A DNA stretch of 64,000 nt from JAICXG01 sp036825615. GTDB taxonomy: Bacteria; Verrucomicrobiota; Verrucomicrobiia; Chthoniobacterales; UBA10450. Below the pieces are notes generated by a model. That model was not told the origin of the DNA, searched no databases, and was given only the letters and a program-made list of their open reading frames with translations. Positions 10,169 to 18,467 of this stretch are shown here, piece after piece (the first letter of the stretch is position 1; each line of letters begins with the position of its first letter). The DNA is taken from NCBI GenBank assembly GCA_036825615.1, contig DAISXY010000011.1:62001-126000 (forward strand), written 5' to 3'. Both the position numbers and the translations under genes were made by a program.

Positions 10169-10516
10169 TTATCGCAATTTGGTCATCCCGAGCGCAGTCG
10201 AGGGATCCCGTCGATCGGCCGTGAAGCGCTGCTGCTGCTCGTGCTGGGCGAAGTTGAAGGAAATCGAATGCGGCTCGTTGATGCCACGGGATCCCTCGAC
10301 TCCGCTGCGCTCCGCTCGGGATGACGGAGGTTGATGCCACGGGATCCCTCGGCTCCGCTGCGCTCCGCTCGGGATGACGGAGGTTGATGCGACGGGATCC
10401 CTCGACTCCGCTGCGCTCCGCTCGGGATGACGGAAGGCGAGCGCGATGTTGGCGGCGAGGAGAGCGAGAACGATCAGCGCCTTGATCGAACCTGCGTTGC
10501 GATCGCTTCGGCGCAT
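10169..10516 (-). CDS. Small membrane-peptide ORF with a repeat-encoded tail
   Basis: This ORF of 115 codons has a good ribosome-binding site (GAGGAGGAACG just upstream of the ATG at 10516) and starts 21 bases after the ATPase stop, so translation is plausible. The first 28 residues (MRRSDRNAGSIKALIVLALL and following) form a positively charged start and one transmembrane helix. Everything after residue 29 is the readout of the tandem 53-bp repeat and looks unselected. The likely history is a short membrane peptide of the exporter operon whose natural stop was lost when the repeat entered. I do not recognise the peptide. The tail may be non-functional. Confidence 0.4.
   Translation of the reverse strand: MRRSDRNAGSIKALIVLALLAANIALAFRHPERSAAESRDPVASTSVIPSGAQRSRGIPWHQPPSSRAERSGVEGSRGINEPHSISFNFAQHEQQQRFTADRRDPSTALGMTKLR
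10277..10435. repeat. Three tandem copies of a 53-bp repeat
   Basis: Three near-identical head-to-tail units begin at 10277, 10330 and 10383. Each contains the core CGGGATCCCTCGACTCCG and ends CTCGGGATGACGGAG. The same family, in single or paired form, appears at about 10187-10210, 16947-16985, 49935-50092 and 59030-59157. The copies lie inside an operon, between ATPase and permease. Confidence 0.85.
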
Positions 10517-10537
10517 CGTGCGTTCCTCCTCAGGCCG

Positions 10538-11226
<689 letters not shown>

Positions 11227-11230
<4 letters not shown>

Positions 11231-11670
11231 ATTGCTGAATGCTGAATGCTGATTGAAAGCCCGGCCTCGCTCGCTTCGCGAGCTGCGTTACGGGCTGATT
11301 GTGGAGTGGTGGTTCGCGTTCCGTTCTTGCGAGCGGAGATGAATGAAGCGGCCATGATTTTGACCAGCTCGTTCGCTTCGTTCAGGAGGGGTGAGACTTT
11401 TGTTTCGGGAAGTATCTTGTCCGCGATGATGAGCTCGAGCCAAAGCGCGGTTTCGTCCGCTTCTTCCTCCACAACACCGATCTTGGAAACAAATTCAGCG
11501 CGAGATCTCGAACGACAGGCGGCGCGATAATTTGCCGCCACGCTCGTTCCGCTGCGCATGAGCTGATTCGCGATGGCGCGGCCTTTGACCGAATCGGGCA
11601 AAGAGTCAACCAGACGCATGACACGAAGCGCAAATTCCTTTGTGCGGGCTTTAAGTTCGTTAGCGTTCAT
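11227..11670 (-). CDS. Four-helix bundle protein (23S rRNA intervening-sequence type)
   Basis: A 147-residue small helical protein. The core RSGTSVAANYRAACRSRSRA followed by KIGVVEEEADET and LELI matches the family first found encoded in 23S rRNA intervening sequences and now known as stand-alone four-helix bundles that assemble into small oligomers. Molecular role unknown. The last 35 or so residues (after about 112) look like an unselected extension. It sits between the MacA-like adaptor gene and the ATPase gene and is coupled to the ATPase by an ATGA overlap. A gene of this family inside an exporter operon is unexpected; it may be a mobile or selfish insertion, or an accessory subunit. Confidence 0.8.
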
Positions 11671-11712
11671 TGCGAAAAATCAGAAATCAGAAATCAGCAT
11701 TCAGAAATTCAT

Positions 11713-13059
11713 TCAGTTCAGCTGAATCCGATCGTGCGAGTCATAGGCGCTGGTGTCGGAAAGGATGACCTGATCGCCTTCATTCAGGCCGCTCAGGATT
11801 TCGATCGTGTTGACGGAGCTGCGGCCGAAGTGCACCGGCGTGCGCACGGCCTCGCCGTTTTTCGTCAGGCGAAAGACGCCAACCGTGGCGCCATCCTGCG
11901 CAAACGCCGGGCGACCGACGTAAAGGACATTATTGAGCCGCTCGAGCTCGATCGTGCCGTCAACGCTCAGGTCAGGTCGAGCCCCTTTCGGAAGCGGACC
12001 ATCGAGCGCGACGTCGACGGTCACTGTCCCTTGCTCGACCGCGGGATCGACGCGGATGACGTGGCCTTCAACGACGCCGTTGCGCGTGTCGATCGAGGCC
12101 GGCTGGTTGATCTGAATATCTTTCGCCTGCGTCTCCGCGATCTTGACCTGGGCTTTGAGTTTCGTCGGGTCGGCGACCCGGGCGAGGTTCGTGCCCGCGA
12201 TCACGCGCTGACCGACTTCAACCGGCAATTGCTGGAGCACGCCAGTCATGCCGGCTTTGACATGAAGATTTTCAACTTCGCGCGCCGCCAGTTCGGCCGA
12301 AGCCTTGAGTTGATCGACCGCGGCTTGCTTCGAGGCGAGCTGCGGGTCGATGGAGTCGCGGGCAAACTCGAGGCGTTTCTGCTCGATTCCATCGCGGTTC
12401 GCCAACTCGTCGCGCTTGATGATTGAGGTCTTGTATTCCAGTTCCGCGATGAGGCCGTTCTTGCGCAGGTTGTCATTGGTCTCGGCCTCCATTTTCGCCT
12501 GCTGATACTCGGAGTGGACCTGCGCGGTGGTGGATTCCTGGTTGAGCAGCTCGCGCTGCAAGGTTGCACGCAGCGTGGTCAGCTCGGCTTCAGCCGCTTT
12601 CTCCTTCAGCTCGGCGTCGCGCGCCGCCTGTTCGAGGTCGGGGCTCGAAAGCTCGAGAATCACGCTATCAGGTTTCACCTGCGCGCCGGGCCGGATGATG
12701 ATCTTTTCCACCCGGCCTTCCTTGCTCGCGGCGATCCAGCGAATGTCCTCGGGCACGAGGGTGCCGAGACCGCGCACCTGGCGCAGCATCGGGCCGCGCT
12801 TCACCGTGTCGATCCAAACCGAAGCGCGATCGACGCTGACCGCGGCCGGCTTCAAGCGCGAGACCGCGATCGCGATCACGAGAAATCCGAGCACGGAAGC
12901 GCCGATGATGATCAAACGGCGCTTCCGCTTTTTCCTGGCGAGGTCAGGTCGAGCGACATCCATGGACGAAGTGACTGGTGTAAAGCCCGTCGTGGGCGCG
13001 GGCTCTTTGCCGCCGCCGATCACTTCGAAGCTCCGCTGCATGTTGGTCGATCCCTGCAC
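11713..13059 (-). CDS. HlyD/MacA-family periplasmic adaptor subunit
   Basis: Membrane-fusion protein of 448 residues from GTG 13059; an ATG at 13041 is an alternative start giving 442 residues and a more natural N-terminus (MQRSFEVIGGGKEP). After a basic stretch KKRKRR (about 43-48) comes one membrane anchor (about 49-64, LIIIGASVLGFLVIAIAV). Next are the biotinyl-lipoyl half-motifs, a long coiled-coil hairpin rich in Glu/Lys/Gln (about 135-255), and a C-terminal beta-barrel region. In MacAB-type systems this subunit joins the inner-membrane permease to the outer-membrane duct and stimulates the ATPase. It follows the small leader gene with no spacer (TAA directly before the GTG). It is the only adaptor in the operon, so all four permeases may share it. 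Confidence 0.88.
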   Translation of the reverse strand: MQGSTNMQRSFEVIGGGKEPAPTTGFTPVTSSMDVARPDLARKKRKRRLIIIGASVLGFLVIAIAVSRLKPAAVSVDRASVWIDTVKRGPMLRQVRGLGTLVPEDIRWIAASKEGRVEKIIIRPGAQVKPDSVILELSSPDLEQAARDAELKEKAAEAELTTLRATLQRELLNQESTTAQVHSEYQQAKMEAETNDNLRKNGLIAELEYKTSIIKRDELANRDGIEQKRLEFARDSIDPQLASKQAAVDQLKASAELAAREVENLHVKAGMTGVLQQLPVEVGQRVIAGTNLARVADPTKLKAQVKIAETQAKDIQINQPASIDTRNGVVEGHVIRVDPAVEQGTVTVDVALDGPLPKGARPDLSVDGTIELERLNNVLYVGRPAFAQDGATVGVFRLTKNGEAVRTPVHFGRSSVNTIEILSGLNEGDQVILSDTSAYDSHDRIQLN

Positions 13060-13377
13060 TTAAAGCACGCCCAGAGTGTGGATGAGAGTCGCGACGGCCT
13101 GAACGCTGTTGACGATCGGCAAAAGCGCGGTGCCGATAAGGGCGGCGAAGAGCGCGGCGTCAACCGCGAACCCACGCGTGGCTTCCTCGGCAAAGTAATC
13201 GTTGCTGATCTTGAAGAAACCCGGCTCGCGGAACTGCGCCGGCGTGCCGCAGCGACCGTTCAAGTTGCAGCTCTGATAGTGGTAGTCGGTTTGCGGAAAA
13301 GCCCGGTTCTGGCGCACCATGCGCGGGTCGGACTCATGCCGCCGATTGATTTGATCGATGTGGATAATCTTTTTCAT
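13060..13377 (-). CDS. Small membrane-anchored protein, first gene of the exporter operon
   Basis: A 105-residue protein that I do not recognise. The ATG at 13377 has a plausible ribosome-binding site (AAAGGAAACAAAG). The N-terminal two thirds is polar, with His, Arg and two Cys (in SCNLNGRCGTP); the C-terminal 30 residues form a hydrophobic segment (FAALIGTALLPIVNSVQAVA). It lies directly downstream of the sigma-54 promoter at 13451-13469 and abuts the adaptor gene, so it is the first product of the operon. It could be a sensor, a processed peptide or an accessory exporter subunit; being promoter-proximal to an exporter, an exported substrate is one possibility. Confidence 0.65.
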   Translation of the reverse strand: MKKIIHIDQINRRHESDPRMVRQNRAFPQTDYHYQSCNLNGRCGTPAQFREPGFFKISNDYFAEEATRGFAVDAALFAALIGTALLPIVNSVQAVATLIHTLGVL

Positions 13378-13450
13378 GGCTTTGTTTCCTTTGGGATGCG
13401 TCGGCCTCGAATTTTGGATTCAAGAATTTTTGCCGATTGCGCCGGGAGCT

Positions 13451-13469
13451 ATTGCAATGGGCGTGCCAA
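13451..13469 (-). promoter_or_regulatory. Sigma-54 (-24/-12) promoter of the exporter operon
   Basis: On the minus strand the sequence reads TTGGCACGCCCATTGCAAT. It matches the RpoN consensus TGGCACG-N4-TTGCA exactly, with the required ten bases between GG and GC. Transcription would start near 13441, about 64 bases before the first ATG of the operon at 13377. Sigma-54 promoters need an NtrC-type activator, and such a gene lies at 24896-26242. Confidence 0.88.
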
Positions 13470-13485
13470 GCTCAAAAAGAAGTCA

Positions 13486-13504
13486 TAAGTCGTTCTCCGA
13501 CTTA
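13486..13504. promoter_or_regulatory. Inverted-repeat upstream activator site
   Basis: TAAGTCG-N5-CGACTTA is a perfect 7-bp inverted repeat centred about 26 bases upstream of the -24 element. A symmetric site in this position is what a dimeric Fis-type DNA-binding domain of an NtrC-family activator recognises. It is close to the promoter compared with many activator sites. Binding by the regulator at 24896 is inferred. Confidence 0.7.
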
Positions 13505-13856
13505 CAGGTTCCACCGCGAGCGAAATTTTCGGCAACTCGCGTTTTGCGTCGCACGCGGGATTAGGTTGTCCCGATTGCGGGACGGCGGAAGCGCCTAACG
13601 AATAGAGAATCAGAGCGCAGCGGCTCCAGCGCCAGTCTGTTTGTGCTCCTGGCGTGATCGACCCACAGATTATGCCGGTGAACGCAGATCAGAGGAAAGC
13701 GGCCGTCCCTTTCTCTTATCTGTGTAATCTGCGTAATCTGTGGTTGATTTCGCTACGGCCGACTGCCGGAAGGGGCTTCTGTAGCCGGGGGCGTTGACCC
13801 CGGCTCTCCCGTTTACAGGTCCGACGTGCTGCCGGGGTCATCGCCCCCGGCTACAA
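13505..13856. other. Non-coding interval with palindromic repeats
   Basis: No credible gene. It holds one exact GCCTAACGA word (13593-13601), a stretch around 13665-13745 with repeated 'taatctgcgtaatctgtgg'-type words, and at 13780-13857 two inverted copies of the GCCGGGGTC/GACCCCGGC palindrome. The last abuts the stop of the beta-strand repeat gene and could end transcription from both sides. Confidence 0.7.
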
Positions 13857-15614
13857 CTACTGCACGGTCAGGGTGAGATCGTTGCCGTCGCCGCCAGAGT
13901 AGCTGGCTTGGAAGTTATTGCCGTTGATTGTGACAACACCGCCCTCGGGCAGGTTACTGAAGCTACCGCTGATCGGGTTTGGACTTGTGTTGCTGATCAA
14001 CGTCAAAGTCAGGCCGCGTTTCAGGTTGCCCTGGGTTTGGCCGAGGAGGTTTATGGTTGCGCCATTAACTGTAACTCCGTTGGCGATAACCAAGTCGGTC
14101 CTGGCCTTGTTCTTCTTTGCTTGGAAGGTGCAGGTGTAGGTCGCATCGGAGTTAAAGGTAAGGGCGCTCTGGATCGTAAGCGTGGCCTGCTTGCTTGTGC
14201 CGACGGCCGGAGCAAGGAATGCGCCGTTGCCGCTCCCGGTCCCGATCGTGGTTACGCCGGCGATGATGCCTTTGCCCCCGAGCGTGCCGGCGGTGACATT
14301 GACCGCTCCCGTGCCGGTGGCTGAGCCAGTCTTATTCGCCACCTTCAGGACGCCCGCGCTCACGCTGGTTGCTCCCGTATAGGTGTTGGCGCCACTCAAG
14401 GTCAGTGTGCCGGTGCCAATCTTAGTCACTCCGCCGCTCTCCTGGATGACGCCCGAGAAGGTCGTGCTCTGGTTGTTATTCCCGATCGTGAGCGTGTTGG
14501 CCCTGAGCAGGACTGAACCGGTACCCGTGAGCGAGCCGATCGTTACTCCCGGCGTGTTGTGCGTGGTGATGTCGAGCTTTGCATTGCCGTTGAGGGTGAT
14601 GCTCGCTGTGCCGCCACTGGCTGTGTCTTGAAAGGAAATCATGCCACCATGGGAGCTGCCCACTCCGCCGTTGGCGGTGATGTTCGCATTGGCGGCAGTG
14701 CTGTTGTCGATGAAGAGCAACGATGTCGTGGACAGTCCTGCGCCCATGGCGCCGTTGATGACAAAGGTGGCATTGTCTGCCGTGGCCGTGTTGTCGAAAA
14801 GGATGAAACTGCCATGCTCGCCGCTCGTGCTTCCCCCGATTGTGGTGAAGGTGCCTTCGCCCGCGCTGGAAAAACCCTCGAAATCCATCTGGGAAGAAAA
14901 CCCTCCGGCCCCACCGATACAGGTGCAGGTCATATGCTCCGCGTTGTTGCTGCCCGCAAAGGTCACGAATGCCGCCGTGCTGAGGTTCAGGGTCGAGTTT
15001 CCGCCAGTCGAGCTGTCGAAGAATGAAATGACCGAGCTGGCGCTGGCGTTGATGATCGCATCTCCTGCCGTTGAATCATCCCAAAACTCCAAAGTGCCTT
15101 GCAAAGACCCGCTTGTCAGATCGAAAGTCGCCGCGCCCGCAGAAGAAGAGTTGTAGAACACGATCAACCCTCCAGCTGTGCTATAACTTAGCATGTTGCC
15201 CGCAGTGGCGCTGTTGTAGAAAAACATCGCGCCAGCTAAGTCAGCCTGTTCGGGAATGACCACTGATTGCATCAAGCCTGAGTTATTGACGAATCCGACA
15301 CCGTTCGGCTTCAGGTTGCTTACATCAAGGGTGATTGTGTAGGCTGGTGCGCCACTGTTGAAGACGATACTATCAACATTGATGTTGGAACCAAAATCGA
15401 CCAATACACTCGTGACGTTGGACGCATCGAATGTCGCGATGTCCGTCGTTGAGTTGGGAACGGTGTTAGGCACCCAGTTCGTTGCGGTGTTCCAGTCATC
15501 GCTCGATGGGTTGCTGCTCCAAGTGGCACTACCACCGAGGGAAGGCCGGTGCGCCGCCAGCAATAGCAGCGCAGCGGCAACGAAAAATCTAAGTCTAATG
15601 AGTGGCGGTTTCAT
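13857..15614 (-). CDS. Secreted autotransporter-associated beta-strand repeat protein (copy 1)
   Basis: A 585-residue exported protein. The signal peptide is MKPPLIRLRFFVAAALLLLA and following, cut after about residue 27. The mature protein starts GSATWSSNPSSDDWNTATNW, a typical opening for Verrucomicrobial beta-helix proteins, and continues with Gly/Ser/Thr/Asn-rich short beta repeats. Near residue 390 is the autotransporter-associated repeat (TKIGTGTLTLSGANTYTG), and the end is SGGDGNDLTLTVQ. No translocator barrel is present, so it is probably released or surface-bound by other means. It overlaps the upstream hydrolase gene by 20 bases. A homologue with the same ends (54833-56359) also follows a hydrolase gene, so the two genes form a duplicated module. 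Confidence 0.85.
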   Translation of the reverse strand: MKPPLIRLRFFVAAALLLLAAHRPSLGGSATWSSNPSSDDWNTATNWVPNTVPNSTTDIATFDASNVTSVLVDFGSNINVDSIVFNSGAPAYTITLDVSNLKPNGVGFVNNSGLMQSVVIPEQADLAGAMFFYNSATAGNMLSYSTAGGLIVFYNSSSAGAATFDLTSGSLQGTLEFWDDSTAGDAIINASASSVISFFDSSTGGNSTLNLSTAAFVTFAGSNNAEHMTCTCIGGAGGFSSQMDFEGFSSAGEGTFTTIGGSTSGEHGSFILFDNTATADNATFVINGAMGAGLSTTSLLFIDNSTAANANITANGGVGSSHGGMISFQDTASGGTASITLNGNAKLDITTHNTPGVTIGSLTGTGSVLLRANTLTIGNNNQSTTFSGVIQESGGVTKIGTGTLTLSGANTYTGATSVSAGVLKVANKTGSATGTGAVNVTAGTLGGKGIIAGVTTIGTGSGNGAFLAPAVGTSKQATLTIQSALTFNSDATYTCTFQAKKNKARTDLVIANGVTVNGATINLLGQTQGNLKRGLTLTLISNTSPNPISGSFSNLPEGGVVTINGNNFQASYSGGDGNDLTLTVQ

Positions 15615-16635
15615 GAGACTGTAAAAAGTTGATCACCTCTTCGCTGACGCACAGGCCATCGCTCAGGGGATCGTTGTTTATCGCGTTCCAGTACTTAAAT
15701 GCGTGGTCGTGCGTGCTCCCGTAGTCATAAGTCATTAGCCACCTGTCGATGGGCAGGCTGGGAAATTGCGATCTCAGAGCGTCTCGCATATCTGCTGATT
15801 GCGAGTAGGGCACATGGTCGCCGGTGGTGGAATAGAGCAGAAACGCGGGCGGGTTACTGGTCGCCCCATGGCTCACGAGCCAGGCGGGGGACGCTTCATC
15901 TAACGCGCAGTTCCCAGTCCAATCGCAATCGGGATCGCAATTCGTCTGAGGCGGGAGATTGACGTAATTATCGAGGTCATTTTCGAAGTTCGTGAGAGCG
16001 GTGTCAGGGATGTTGCCGGGATTGCTCCAATCGCAGAATTGGGCGGGCCCGGACAGGCTAACAACGGCTTTGATGTGTGCTCGCGCGGTTTCATCCCAGC
16101 CGCTGACGGTGCTGGCAGCATCCAGCGCGACCCAAAGAGCGAGAGTGCCACCGGCCGAGCCTCCCACGAGAAAGATTTCGCCATTGCACTGAGGGTCGTT
16201 GATCGCGGCCAGAATCTGCCGTTTGAGGTCGTCGGTTTGCTCAGGCGCGTATCCTTTGTCTGTATCCGACTGACCATCCAGGGTCCCCGGAGGCGCAAGG
16301 CGCGTCTCCACCTGAAAGACGAGGAAACCCGCGAACTGGAGGCTGTAGCTCGCATGCCGCTCGTTCGGTTCCCCGCTGTCGATGACCATATCGTTTTTGA
16401 AGATGTTGGGCGGAACCATCAGCACCGTCGGGAACTTCTTGTTCTGTGGCCAGGTGCCGGGTGGCACGAAGCGATAGCGCTTCAAGATCGCCGGAGAGGG
16501 ACTTGGATAGGGCTGATACGCAGGATCAAGTGTCTCCTCAGAGGCAGGATTGATTGTAACCCCGTCGTTACCCGGACAGTTCTGGGCGTGACACCATTCA
16601 TTGCTCAGAAGCAGGACGGCCGATAAAACGCACAC
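15595..16635 (-). CDS. Secreted alpha/beta hydrolase (copy 1), possibly phase-variable start
   Basis: An alpha/beta-hydrolase of the esterase/lipase type, 346 residues from GTG 16635. The nucleophile elbow is GGSAGG (about 155-160); acid and histidine are probably the Asp in STTGDHVPYS and the His in STHDHAFKYW. The usual HGGG oxyanion motif is replaced by MVPPNIF. From the GTG the product has a hydrophobic stretch (VCVLSAVLLLSNEWCHAQ) but no basic N-region. An ATG at 16684, preceding the (GT)12 tract, would supply MKSNS, a His-Thr run and LLR to complete a normal signal peptide. It is 49 bases upstream, hence one base out of frame. The gene overlaps the beta-strand repeat gene and is paralogous to 53770-54816. 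Substrate unknown. Confidence 0.8.
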   Translation of the reverse strand: MCVLSAVLLLSNEWCHAQNCPGNDGVTINPASEETLDPAYQPYPSPSPAILKRYRFVPPGTWPQNKKFPTVLMVPPNIFKNDMVIDSGEPNERHASYSLQFAGFLVFQVETRLAPPGTLDGQSDTDKGYAPEQTDDLKRQILAAINDPQCNGEIFLVGGSAGGTLALWVALDAASTVSGWDETARAHIKAVVSLSGPAQFCDWSNPGNIPDTALTNFENDLDNYVNLPPQTNCDPDCDWTGNCALDEASPAWLVSHGATSNPPAFLLYSTTGDHVPYSQSADMRDALRSQFPSLPIDRWLMTYDYGSTHDHAFKYWNAINNDPLSDGLCVSEEVINFLQSHETATH

Positions 16636-16644
16636 CCGAAGAAG

Positions 16645-16669
16645 GTGTGTGTGTGTGTGTGTGTGTGTG
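16645..16669. repeat. (GT)12 dinucleotide tract at the hydrolase start
   Basis: An uninterrupted 25-base GT tract (CA on the coding strand) lies 10 bases before the hydrolase GTG and 13 bases after a potential upstream ATG (16684-16682). Gain of one dinucleotide, or loss of two, would put that ATG in frame with the hydrolase. Tracts of this kind change length by slipped-strand mispairing. Confidence 0.85.
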
Positions 16670-16684
16670 GCTATTCGATTTCAT

Positions 16685-17236
16685 TTTTGGTTTGGTTTGA
16701 GTTGCTGCGGCTCCGGGAAGCGTGCTGGCCTTAGGCCGGCCGGTTGGGGCCGGAGAAAGGACATGGCTTGGTGGCGGAGTAACGCGGCAACGCCCGGGCA
16801 TGGCAGCAAAAAGAACCGCCTTGGTAAAGCTTTTTCCGGCCCGGACGGATTATATTTTCGTCAGCTTTACCTGAGCGCGCGACCACAAAACTACCGCCAG
16901 GATCATTGCCGGGAGGGCGAGAGCGACCGCAAGCTGGAACGTTGCGGGATCCTTCGACTCCGCTGCGCTCCGCCCAGGACGGGCGGGGGTTGTCTGAACT
17001 GGCAAGATGAGGATTTCATTGCCGCGATGATGCGGCAGTCCTTCGACTATAAAGCAGAATCGCTCCTTTGGGCGAAAAGACGCTCGTTCTGGCGCGAAGC
17101 AGCTGCTTCGATCATCCTGCTCCTGCTCCTAATCGTGCTCGTAAGTGGAGGTTTCCTGGAAAGAGGAGGTTTACGATCACGAGCATGATTACCAGCAGGA
17201 GCAGGAGCAGGAGAAAGAGCGGAGGTCGCGAGAGCC
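16685..17236. other. Non-coding interval with repeats
   Basis: No convincing gene; the open frames are GC-rich chance ORFs. It contains a GGATCCTTCGACTCCG-type repeat (about 16947-16985) and a purine/pyrimidine-rich hairpin (17111-17216). The promoter for the hydrolase on the minus strand is expected near 16690-16760, but I see no clear sigma-70 boxes. Confidence 0.6.
17111..17216. repeat. Long imperfect hairpin with CTCCTG/CAGGAG arms (copy 1)
   Basis: The left arm (about 17111-17142) is built of CCTGCT units and ends CGTGCTCGTA. The right arm (about 17172-17214) begins TACGATCACGAGCATG and runs into repeated GCAGGA units, so the two can pair over about 30 bases. Similar hairpins lie at 42764-42892 and 52687-52794. 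This one is just downstream of the cystathionine lyase stop and may terminate its mRNA. Confidence 0.7.
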
Positions 17237-18400
17237 TCAGACCGCGGCGAGCGCGTTTTTGAGGTCGTCGCGCAGATCTTCCACATCCTCGACCCCGACC
17301 GAGAGCCTGACGAGCGATTCGGTAATCCCGAGCGCAATTCTCGTTTCCTCCGGGATCGCACCGTGGGTCATGATCGGGGGATAATTCACCAGGCTCTCGA
17401 CCCCGCCGAGGCTCTCGGCGAGCGAGAAGAGGTGGGTGTTTTCGAGGAAGCGGCGGGTCCCGGCGAGGTCGGTCTCGAGGATGATCGTGACCATGCCGCC
17501 GAATTTTCCGTCCATCTGGCGCCGCGCCAGTTCGTGTTGCGGATGATTCGTTAGGCCGGGATACTTTACCTCGCGCACCTTCGGCTCTTTCTCCAGCCAC
17601 CGGGCCAGCTCGAGCGCGTTCTCACAATGGCGTTCCATCCGCAGGGCGAGCGTCTTCAGCCCGCGCATCGCGAGGAAACTATCGAAGGGTCCGGCAATCG
17701 CGCCGACCGAGTTTTGCAAAAATTGCATGCTGTCCGCGAGCGGCCCGTTCTCGGCCGCGACCGCGACACCGCCGACCATGTCGGAGTGGCCGTTCAGATA
17801 TTTGGTCGCGGAGTGAATCACGAGGTCGAACCCGAATTCGATCGGCCGTTGAATCCACGGGCTCGCAAAGGTGTTATCGGAAACCGAGATCGCATTGTGT
17901 TTGCGCGCGAGCTGCGCGACGGCGCGAAGATCAATCAGCTTGAGCAAAGGATTGCTCGGGGTCTCGACCCAGACCATGCGCGTGTTGGGTTTGAAGCTCG
18001 CTTCGATTTTCGCCGGGTCACTCATGTCGATGAAAGTGAAATCGAGATTGGCCGAACGACGTCGCACCTTTTCGAAAAGGCGGTAGGTGCCGCCGTAAAG
18101 ATCGTCGCTTACGAGCACGTGCGAGCCGCTGTCGATCGTCTCGAGCGCGGTCGACATCGCCGCCAGGCCGGAGGCAAAGGCCCAGCCGCGGGCGCCGCTT
18201 TCCAGATCGGCGACGCAGCGTTCGTAGGCGAGCCGGGTCGGATTGATCGAGCGCGCGTAATCGAAACCTTTGTGCCGCCCCGGGCTTTCCTGGACGTAGG
18301 TGGAAGTGGCGTAGATCGGAGTCATGACCGCGCCGGTGGAAGGATCGGGCGACTGGCCGGCGTGAATGACGCGAGTGGCGAGATGCTGCTTCTTCTTCAT
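17237..18400 (-). CDS. PLP-dependent cystathionine gamma-lyase/synthase
   Basis: A 387-residue Cys/Met-metabolism PLP enzyme. The PLP lysine lies in HSATKYLNGHSD (about residue 200); YARSINPTR, SGLAAMST and ETPSNPLL are family hallmarks, and the C-terminal ESLGGVESLVNYP and RLSVGVED complete the fold. Members either make cystathionine from an activated homoserine or split cystathionine to cysteine. Sequence alone does not separate these, but the cystathionine beta-synthase gene 67 bases upstream on the same strand points to lyase activity in reverse transsulfuration (homocysteine to cysteine). Length is normal and all visible key residues are present. It is probably co-transcribed with the beta-synthase. 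Confidence 0.9.
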   Translation of the reverse strand: MKKKQHLATRVIHAGQSPDPSTGAVMTPIYATSTYVQESPGRHKGFDYARSINPTRLAYERCVADLESGARGWAFASGLAAMSTALETIDSGSHVLVSDDLYGGTYRLFEKVRRRSANLDFTFIDMSDPAKIEASFKPNTRMVWVETPSNPLLKLIDLRAVAQLARKHNAISVSDNTFASPWIQRPIEFGFDLVIHSATKYLNGHSDMVGGVAVAAENGPLADSMQFLQNSVGAIAGPFDSFLAMRGLKTLALRMERHCENALELARWLEKEPKVREVKYPGLTNHPQHELARRQMDGKFGGMVTIILETDLAGTRRFLENTHLFSLAESLGGVESLVNYPPIMTHGAIPEETRIALGITESLVRLSVGVEDVEDLRDDLKNALAAV

Positions 18401-18467
18401 CTGGCGACGACCCTAGCCGCAGATCGCGCGTATTTCATCGAAATAGGAGCGGTTGATTGGAGTGCGA

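Noticed and set aside
16601..17188. Plus-strand frame containing a Cys-Val run
   Set aside because: The run is the readout of the GT tract; the rest is repeat sequence with no domain.
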